This document shows positions 58,556 to 64,000 of a DNA stretch of 64,000 nucleotides, piece after piece (positions within the stretch are counted from its first letter, which is position 1; each line of letters starts with the position of its first letter). Position numbers and translations under genes: made by a program. The stretch comes from Comamonas endophytica (GTDB taxonomy: Bacteria; Pseudomonadota; Gammaproteobacteria; Burkholderiales; Burkholderiaceae_C): the NCBI RefSeq assembly GCF_023634805.2, contig NZ_CP106881.1, forward strand, positions 620,001 through 684,000. The letters run 5' to 3'. The notes below the pieces were generated by a model, which was not told where the DNA came from, made no database searches, and worked only from the letters and a program-made list of their open reading frames with translations.

Positions 58556-59008
58556 ATGAAGTGCCCTTTTTGCAGCCACCCCGACACCCAGGTGGTCGAG
58601 ACGCGCGAAGCGGAAGACGGCGGCTTCATCCGCCGCCGGCGCCAGTGCGGAGGTTGCGACAAGCGCTTCACGACCTACGAGCGGCCTGAAGTCAGCTACC
58701 CGGCCATCGTCAAGAAGGACGGGCGGCGCATCGAGTACGAGCGCGCCAAGCTGAGCGGCTCGTTCTCGCTGGCGCTGCGCAAGCGCCCGGTGAGCACCGA
58801 GCAGGTCGACACCGCGATCGAACGCATCGAGGAGAAGCTGCGCAACCTGGGGCTGCGCGAGGTGCCTTCGAGCCGCATTGGCGAGCTGGTCATGCATGAG
58901 CTCAAGCAGCTGGACAAGGTGGCGTACATCCGGTTTGCCAGCGTGTATCGGAGCTTCGAGGACATCGAGGACTTCAAGGATGTGATGGACGAGGTGCGCA
59001 GGGGATAA
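58556..59008 (+). CDS. nrdR: Transcriptional repressor NrdR
   Basis: Zinc-ribbon and ATP-cone repressor of ribonucleotide reductase genes. Zinc ligands are Cys3, Cys6, Cys31 and Cys34 ([28 protein letters not shown]). The ATP-cone (about 46-136) contains [15 protein letters not shown] and [16 protein letters not shown]. The length of 150 residues is standard, and the glyA-nrdR order is common in proteobacteria. NrdR boxes were not found near other genes of this window, which holds no nrd genes. Confidence 0.97.
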   Translation: MKCPFCSHPDTQVVETREAEDGGFIRRRRQCGGCDKRFTTYERPEVSYPAIVKKDGRRIEYERAKLSGSFSLALRKRPVSTEQVDTAIERIEEKLRNLGLREVPSSRIGELVMHELKQLDKVAYIRFASVYRSFEDIEDFKDVMDEVRRG

Positions 59009-59025
59009 CGTTTGTCGCGGGGTCG

Positions 59026-59199
59026 TCCATCCTTCGACGGCGCTGCCCAGCAAGCCCACCATCAGCGGATATGACATTAAACCGTTCGTGGTGATCCTGA
59101 GCTTGTCGAAGGATCGAACCATGAAGGGCCTGCTTTCCAAATCGAAAGCAGGCCGTCCATCCTTCGACGGGGCCGCCCAGGCAGGCTCAGGACGAACGA
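59026..59199. repeat. Cluster of REP-like palindromes between nrdR and aroC
   Basis: Three modules occur: GTCCATCCTTCGACGGCG near 59027, CCGTTCGTGGTGATCCTGAG...GGATCGAACCAT (59083-59124), and CCGTCCATCCTTCGACGGGG...GCTCAGGACGAACG (59154-59198). The last two are joined by a perfect 11-bp hairpin GGCCTGCTTTC/GAAAGCAGGCC (59128-59155). No gene is seen here. Confidence 0.8.
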
Positions 59200-59201
59200 A
59201 T

Positions 59202-59229
59202 AAAAAGCCATCCCTCGGGATGGCTTTTT
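59202..59229. terminator. Bidirectional terminator between nrdR and aroC
   Basis: AAAAA-GCCATCCC-TC-GGGATGGC-TTTTT, perfect 8-bp stem between convergent genes. Confidence 0.92.
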
Positions 59230-59247
59230 CTCGTCTGGGGCCCGCTC

Positions 59248-60345
59248 TTAGAGCAATGAAGAGGCAATGGGCGCCACCCCCTGGCGCACATCGCCGCACT
59301 GCGCGCGGTGGCGCAGTGCATGGTCCATCACCACCAGCGCCAGCAGCGCCTCGGCAATGGGCGCGGCGCGGATGCCCACGCAGGGGTCATGGCGGCCCTT
59401 GGTGATCACTTCCGTGGGCTGGCCGTGGATGTCGATGGAGTCGCGCGGGCTCAGGATGGAGCTGGTGGGCTTGATGGCGATCGAGACCTCGAGGTCCTGG
59501 CCGGTGCTGATGCCGCCCAGAACGCCGCCCGCATGGTTGCTTTCGAACCCGGCCGGCGTGAGCGAGTCGCCATGCACCGTGCCGCGCTGCGCGACGCTGG
59601 CGAAGCCGGCGCCGATCTCCACGCCCTTGACGGCATTCAGGCCCATCATCGCGTAGGCAATGTCGGCATCGAGCTTGTCGTAGAGCGGCTGCCCCAGGCC
59701 CACGGGCATGCCGCTGGCCTGCACGCGGATGCGCGCGCCGCAGGAGTCGCCGGCCTTGCGCAGCGCGTCCATGTAGCTCTCGTAGGCAGAGACATCGGCC
59801 ACGGGCGCGAAGAACGGGTTGTTCGGCACGTGGCCCCAATCCTCGAAGGGAATCTCCAGTTCGCCCAGCTGCGTCATGCAGGCGCGGAATTCGGTGCCGT
59901 ACTGCGCCTTGAGCCACTGCTTGGCGACGGCGCCTGCGGCCACCGTGGGGGCCGTGAGGCGCGCCGAGGAACGGCCGCCGCCGCGCGGGTCGCGGATGCC
60001 GTATTTGTGCCAGTAGGTGTAGTCGGCGTGCCCCGGGCGGAAGCTCTCGACGATGCTGGCGTAGTCCTTGCTGCGCTGGTCGGTGTTGCGGATCAGCAGC
60101 GCAATGGGCGTGCCCGTGGTCTTGCCCTCGTAAACGCCGGAGAGGATCTCCACGGCGTCCGGCTCCTGACGCTGCGTCACATGGCGGCTGGTGCCGGGAC
60201 GGCGGCGGTCCAGGTCGTGCTGGATGATGGCTTCGCTCAAAGGCAGGCCCGGAGGACAGCCGTCGATCACGCAGCCAATGGCCGGGCCGTGGGATTCACC
60301 GAAATTGGTGACGCAGAAAAGGGTTCCGAAGGTATTGCCGCTCAT
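59248..60345 (-). CDS. aroC: Chorismate synthase
   Basis: Last step of the shikimate pathway, converting EPSP to chorismate with reduced FMN. The family N-terminus [29 protein letters not shown] and the internal segments [27 protein letters not shown] and [14 protein letters not shown] are all present. The length of 365 residues is standard. The ATG at 60345 is clear. It is monocistronic between two REP-containing gaps. Confidence 0.98.
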   Translation of the reverse strand: MSGNTFGTLFCVTNFGESHGPAIGCVIDGCPPGLPLSEAIIQHDLDRRRPGTSRHVTQRQEPDAVEILSGVYEGKTTGTPIALLIRNTDQRSKDYASIVESFRPGHADYTYWHKYGIRDPRGGGRSSARLTAPTVAAGAVAKQWLKAQYGTEFRACMTQLGELEIPFEDWGHVPNNPFFAPVADVSAYESYMDALRKAGDSCGARIRVQASGMPVGLGQPLYDKLDADIAYAMMGLNAVKGVEIGAGFASVAQRGTVHGDSLTPAGFESNHAGGVLGGISTGQDLEVSIAIKPTSSILSPRDSIDIHGQPTEVITKGRHDPCVGIRAAPIAEALLALVVMDHALRHRAQCGDVRQGVAPIASSLL

Positions 60346-60595
60346 GGCGGGGGATTATGCCGGGGGATGGGGGCGCGCACGCCTTAAATCCATCCGATGG
60401 CCAAGTCCGCTCACTTTCTGAGGACAGGCCGTTCATCCTTCGACAAGCTCAGGACGAACGGTGAGTATGGCGCGCGCAGCACCCGATTGGTGGACGTCTG
60501 GTTTTGCCGCCGGGCCGCCCCAAGGCAAAACGGGGTGGGGGCTTTGCCCTTCGAGGCGGCAGAGGGCCACACGAAGTGGGCGAACGTGGGAGCCG
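60346..60595. other. Intergenic region between aroC and the CBS gene
   Basis: A REP palindrome (60429-60461) and an inverted repeat GTTTTGCC...GGCAAAAC (about 60502-60530, GC-rich loop), but no gene, were seen. The aroC promoter should lie at the left end; I see no strong -10/-35 pair. Confidence 0.5.
60429..60461. repeat. REP-like 33-nt palindrome
   Basis: CCGTTCATCCTTCGACAAGC...CTCAGGACGAACGG, arms CCGTTC/GAACGG and TCCT/AGGA. The cleanest copy of the intergenic repeat family. Confidence 0.85.
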
Positions 60596-61045
60596 TTATT
60601 CCGCCCCTTGCCGCTCCCCCTCCGGCCAGTCGCGGATATAAGCCTTCAGCATCCGGTTCTCGAAGTTCTGGCTGTCCACCACCGCCTTGGCGACGTCGTA
60701 GAAGCTGATCACGCCCATCAGCATGCGCTTGTCCATCACCGGCATGTAGCGCGCGTGGCGGTCGAGCATCATGCGGCGCACCTCGTCCATTTCGGTTTCC
60801 AGGGTGCAGGTCAGCGGGGCATCGTCCATGGCGGTGCGCACCAGCGTCGTGCCCGCGGCGTTCTTGACCAGGGCCTGGATCACCTCGCGGAAGGTGAGCA
60901 TGCCCACCACGTCCGAGTGCTCCATGACGACCAGCGAGCCGATGTCCTTCTCGGCCATCGTCTCCACCGCGCGGCTCAGGGGCTCATCGGGGGAAATGGC
61001 GTACAAGGTGTTGCCCTTGACGCGAAGAATGTCGCGAACTTTCAT
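60596..61045 (-). CDS. CBS-pair domain protein
   Basis: A 149-residue cytoplasmic protein made almost only of two CBS motifs (about 8-65 and 75-130: LVVMEHSDVVGMLTFREVIQAL and YMPVMDKRMLMGVISFYDVAKAVV). Such stand-alone Bateman modules bind adenosine nucleotides and modulate partner proteins; the partner is unknown. It is divergent from metY with about 190 bp between them. Confidence 0.88.
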   Translation of the reverse strand: MKVRDILRVKGNTLYAISPDEPLSRAVETMAEKDIGSLVVMEHSDVVGMLTFREVIQALVKNAAGTTLVRTAMDDAPLTCTLETEMDEVRRMMLDRHARYMPVMDKRMLMGVISFYDVAKAVVDSQNFENRMLKAYIRDWPEGERQGAE

Positions 61046-61238
61046 GGTTTGTCTCCGGCTGCCGGCGTCTTCTGCGGGTGATTGATCTTAGCCGACAAAC
61101 CTGCGCCCGAAGCCCGCGACGCGGCTTTTCGGGCGTCGGCGGCGAGGTCGCCGTGGTGCGCGCCAGACGCCATGCATAATCGTTGGCCCGCCCGCGGGGC
61201 GGCGCGCCATCTGGCGAATGACCAAAACTGGAGACAAG

Positions 61239-62537
61239 ATGCCCGGTTACTCTGACCCCGGCTTCGATACGCTGAGCCTGCACGCAGGCACCCAGCCCGA
61301 CCCCGCGACGGGCGCGCGCGCCGTGCCCATCCACCTCACCACCTCGTTCGTGTTCGAGTCCAGCGACCATGCGGCTTCGCTGTTCAACCTCGAGCGGCCC
61401 GGCCATGTCTACAGCCGCATCAGCAACCCCACCAATGCCGTGCTCGAGCAGCGCGTGTCGGCGCTGGAAGGCGGCGTGGGCGCGATCGCCGTGGCCAGCG
61501 GCCAGGCGGCGCTGCACCTGTCGGTGGCCACGCTGATGGGCGCGGGCAGCCATATCGTCGCCAGCACCGCGCTCTACGGCGGCAGCCAGAACCTGCTGCA
61601 CTACACGCTGGCGCGCTTCGGCATCGAGACCACCTTCGTCAAGCCCGGCGACATCGACGGCTGGAAGGCCGCGGTGCGCCCCAACACCCGGCTGTTCTTC
61701 GGCGAGACCGTGGGCAACCCGGGCCTGGACGTGCTGGACATCCCCACCGTCTCGCAGATCGCGCACGAAGCCGGCGTGCCGCTGCTGGTCGACTCCACGC
61801 TGACCTCGCCCTGGCTGATGAAGCCCCTGTCGCTGGGCGCGGACATCGTCTACCACTCGGCCACCAAGTTCCTCTCCGGGCACGGCACGGTGATCGGCGG
61901 CGTGATCGTCGATGGCGGCAGCTTCGACTGGGAGCGTTCGGGCAAATTCCCCGAGCTGACCGCGCCCTACGACGGTTTCCACAACATGGTGTTCACCGAG
62001 GAAAGCAGCGTCGGCGCCTTCCTGCTGCGCGCGCGCCGCGAGGGCCTGCGCGACTTCGGCGCCTGCATGAGCCCGCATACCGCCTGGCTGATCCTGCAGG
62101 GCATCGAGACCCTGCCGCTGCGCATGGAGCGCCACATGCGCAACACCGAGAAGGTCGTGCAGTACCTGGCCAGCCACCCGCTGGTCAGCCGCGTCGGCCA
62201 CCCGATGCTCGAGAGCCATCCCAGCCATGCGCTGGCGAAGAAGCTGCTGCCGCGCGGCGCGGGCTCGGTGTTCAGCTTCGACATCGCCGGCAACCGCAAC
62301 CAGGGCAAGAAGTTCATCGAGACGCTCAAGGTCTTCAGCCACCTCGCCAACGTCGGCGACTGCCGCTCGCTGGTGATCCACCCGGCCAGCACCACCCACT
62401 TCCGCATGGACGACGACGCGCTAGCTGGCGCCGGCATCGGCCAGGGCACGATCCGCCTGTCGATCGGCCTGGAAGATGCCGACGACCTGATCGACGACCT
62501 CAAGCGCGCCCTCAAGGGCGCGGAAAAAGCGGCATAG
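61239..62537 (+). CDS. metY: O-acetylhomoserine sulfhydrylase (Cys/Met metabolism PLP enzyme)
   Basis: PLP enzyme of the Cys/Met metabolism family that makes homocysteine from O-acetylhomoserine and sulfide. The PLP lysine is Lys210 in YHSATKFLSGHGTVIGG, with upstream VYSRISNPTNAVLEQRVSALEGG and ASGQAALHLS. The N-terminal FDTLSLHAGTQPDPATGARAVPI and a 432-residue length match the MetY group better than MetZ or MetB (about 390). ATG 61239 with GGAG five nt upstream is preferred over ATG 61218. An alpha/beta hydrolase gene follows after 8 nt. Confidence 0.92.
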   Translation: MPGYSDPGFDTLSLHAGTQPDPATGARAVPIHLTTSFVFESSDHAASLFNLERPGHVYSRISNPTNAVLEQRVSALEGGVGAIAVASGQAALHLSVATLMGAGSHIVASTALYGGSQNLLHYTLARFGIETTFVKPGDIDGWKAAVRPNTRLFFGETVGNPGLDVLDIPTVSQIAHEAGVPLLVDSTLTSPWLMKPLSLGADIVYHSATKFLSGHGTVIGGVIVDGGSFDWERSGKFPELTAPYDGFHNMVFTEESSVGAFLLRARREGLRDFGACMSPHTAWLILQGIETLPLRMERHMRNTEKVVQYLASHPLVSRVGHPMLESHPSHALAKKLLPRGAGSVFSFDIAGNRNQGKKFIETLKVFSHLANVGDCRSLVIHPASTTHFRMDDDALAGAGIGQGTIRLSIGLEDADDLIDDLKRALKGAEKAA

Positions 62538-62545
62538 GAGCGCGC

Positions 62546-63358
62546 ATGAACATCGACGTCAAAGGCCATTCCATCTACGCCTATACCGGCGGCAAGGCGC
62601 CGCACCCGGGGCAGCCCACGGCCATCCTGATCCACGGCGTGCTCTGCGACCACAGCGTCTGGGCGCTGCAAAGCCGCTACCTCGCCAACCACGGCTGGAA
62701 CGTGCTGGCCATCGACCTGCCCGGCCACTGCCGCAGCCAGGGTCCGGCGCCTTCAAGTGTCGAGGAAGCGGCACGCTTCATTGCCGATCTGATGGATGCT
62801 GCAGGATTGGAAAAGGCCGCGCTGGTCGGCCACAGCTGGGGCAGCCTGATCGCGCTGCAGGCGGCGGCGGATCTGGGGGATCGCGTGAGCCATCTGGCGC
62901 TGGTGGGCATTGCCCATCCCATGAAGGTCTCGCCGGCGCTGCTGGAGTCGGCGCTGAACACGCCCGAGCAAGCCATTCAAATGGTCAACACCTTCTCGCG
63001 CGCCACACTCTCGCCCCCGGGCGGTGCGGGCAGCTGGGTGTTTGGCGCGGGGCTGGCGCTGGGCCGGCGCGTGCTGGCGAGCAATTCACAGCAGAACCTG
63101 CTGCATACCGGCTTCGTTGCGTGCGACAGCTATACCGGCGGCGAGGCGGCAATTGCGGCGATCAGCTGCCCGGTGCTGTTCGCGCTGGGCGCGCAGGACC
63201 AGATGACACCGCCCAAGGGCGCGCAGGGGCTGTTCCAGGCAGCCCAGGCCGCGGGGAAACAGCCGCAGCGGGTGCTGTTGCCGATGGGGCACAACCAGAT
63301 GACGGAGTCACCGGATGAGACCTTGTTTGCGCTGAGGGACTTTCTTCAGGCGGCCTGA
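62546..63358 (+). CDS. Alpha/beta-fold hydrolase
   Basis: A 270-residue serine hydrolase of unknown substrate. The oxyanion segment is LIHGVLCDHSVW. Nucleophile Ser97 lies in LVGHSWGSLIAL, a probable catalytic Asp in LFALGAQDQMTPP, and His in LPMGHNQM. No signal peptide is seen. It lies eight nt after metY on the same strand, so it is probably co-transcribed and may act on a related ester such as an acylated homoserine; this link is only inference. Confidence 0.85.
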   Translation: MNIDVKGHSIYAYTGGKAPHPGQPTAILIHGVLCDHSVWALQSRYLANHGWNVLAIDLPGHCRSQGPAPSSVEEAARFIADLMDAAGLEKAALVGHSWGSLIALQAAADLGDRVSHLALVGIAHPMKVSPALLESALNTPEQAIQMVNTFSRATLSPPGGAGSWVFGAGLALGRRVLASNSQQNLLHTGFVACDSYTGGEAAIAAISCPVLFALGAQDQMTPPKGAQGLFQAAQAAGKQPQRVLLPMGHNQMTESPDETLFALRDFLQAA

Positions 63359-63375
63359 GTTCCAAGGCCGCCGTG

Positions 63376-64000
63376 CTAGGCGTCGCGCTGCGCCTTGGCC
63401 CGCCGAGGCTGCCACAGCACCGCAGGCTCGGCCAGGGCCAGCACCGGGGAGGGAACAGGCGCCTCGGGCGCGGGAACGGGCAGCGCCTGGCGCAGTGTCA
63501 GCTCGTCCCAATGCGCCTGCTGCCACAGCGGCTCTGTGCTGGGGGTTCGCTCCAGCAGCAGGTACTGCAAGAGCGGCGCCAGCGGCGTGGTGTCGGGGTC
63601 GCACAGCAGCACGTAGCGTGCCTCGCGGTCGTCGAGCGCGCGCGTCTGGCCTTCGTCGGGCAGCATGCCCAGCCAGCGCACCGCCGTGAGCGCCGCCAGC
63701 GCCGGCTCGAGCTGCAGCGCATCGACGCGCAGGCGCCGCGCCAGCGCCAGCGCCGGCATGCCGCGCCCGGGCCGGTGGCGCGTTTCCTCCAGCACGGCCA
63801 CGGCTTCCAGTGCCAGCTCGAAGCTCCAGCCGCGGTGCGGCGAGTGGCGCGCCATGCCGGCCAGCAGGCTGGGCAGATAGGCGGTGACCACCGCGCCGAG
63901 CAGGAAGATCACCCAGGCGACATAGATCCAGATCAGCAGGATCGGCACTGTCGCGAAAGTGCCGTAGATGGCCGAATAGGTGGGCACCGATGACAGGTAC
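63376..64000 (-). CDS. YihY/BrkB-family inner-membrane protein (5' end outside window)
   Basis: C-terminal 207 residues of a membrane protein whose visible beginning (YGTFATVPILLIWIYVAWVIFLLGAVVTAYLP) is the last conserved pair of membrane segments of the YihY/BrkB family, once annotated as RNase BN. The cytoplasmic tail of about 150 residues is longer than in many members and holds a winged-helix-like region (LARRLRVDALQLEPALAALTAVRWLG). The start lies beyond the right edge. It converges on the alpha/beta hydrolase with a 17-nt gap. Confidence 0.88.
   Translation of the reverse strand, partial: YLSSVPTYSAIYGTFATVPILLIWIYVAWVIFLLGAVVTAYLPSLLAGMARHSPHRGWSFELALEAVAVLEETRHRPGRGMPALALARRLRVDALQLEPALAALTAVRWLGMLPDEGQTRALDDREARYVLLCDPDTTPLAPLLQYLLLERTPSTEPLWQQAHWDELTLRQALPVPAPEAPVPSPVLALAEPAVLWQPRRAKAQRDA

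Noticed and set aside
61046..61238. Search for a SAM or SAH riboswitch ahead of metY
   Set aside because: Only a -10-like CATAAT and GC-rich hairpins were seen; no conserved riboswitch landmarks.

Overview
The window is a 64 kb, GC-rich chromosomal segment from a Gram-negative bacterium. Gene content, protein sequences and gene order point to the Betaproteobacteria, most likely Burkholderiales/Comamonadaceae: the rpsB-tsf-pyrH-frr-uppS-cdsA-dxr-rseP-bamA-skp-lpxD-fabZ-lpxA-lpxB-rnhB run, the rlmE-ftsH-folP-glmM run, and a phoB-phoU-pst locus beside ppk. This placement is inferred from the sequence alone. Almost everything is core genome. No phage, insertion sequence, CRISPR array or plasmid gene was recognised. 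The accessory parts are a large repeat-rich autotransporter, a triplicated tRNA-Leu, a family of REP-like intergenic palindromes and one gene-poor stretch of about 1 kb.

Region 1 (1-14.7 kb) is a phosphate and polyphosphate locus. On the minus strand lie pstS-pstC-pstA-pstB-phoU-phoB; phoB runs off the left edge. Then come a 1385-residue autotransporter, ppx (+), ppk (-) and a second, short Ppx/GppA paralogue (+). pstS and ppk each have a Pho box with the same geometry: an 18-bp box, 10 nt, then a -10 hexamer. This links high-affinity phosphate uptake and polyP synthesis to PhoB. A terminator-like hairpin between pstS and pstC should make the binding protein more abundant than the permease. 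A PAS-PAS-GGDEF-EAL protein follows at 14.8-17.0 kb.

Region 2 (17-24.4 kb) holds the minus-strand operon rlmE-ftsH-folP-glmM, divergent from yhbY and a putative glycosyltransferase, then DUF4149 and greA. Region 3 (24.6-44.4 kb) is carAB followed by a roughly 15 kb minus-strand superoperon. It runs from translation (rpsB, tsf, frr) and UMP kinase through isoprenoid, phospholipid and lipid A synthesis to outer-membrane assembly (bamA, skp, rseP), and ends with rnhB and an RNA methyltransferase.

Region 4 (44.6-52.3 kb) has an amidase, a DadA-like oxidoreductase and the NAD(P)HX repair enzyme on the plus strand, then rnr (-) and three tandem tRNA-Leu(CAG) genes. Region 5 (52.3-64 kb) has a large DUF349 protein with an RGG-like segment, a gene-poor stretch, a membrane-anchored lytic transglycosylase, glyA behind a ZTP (pfl) riboswitch, nrdR, aroC, a CBS-pair protein, metY, an alpha/beta hydrolase and the C-terminal part of a YihY/BrkB-family membrane protein cut by the right edge.

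The most rewarding observations are the matched Pho boxes with the polyP gene arrangement, the 18 x 72-bp repeat array in the autotransporter, the ZTP riboswitch, the triplicated tRNA-Leu, the triple tandem terminator behind ppk and the REP/REPIN-like repeat family. I did not find a clearly undescribed multi-gene system.
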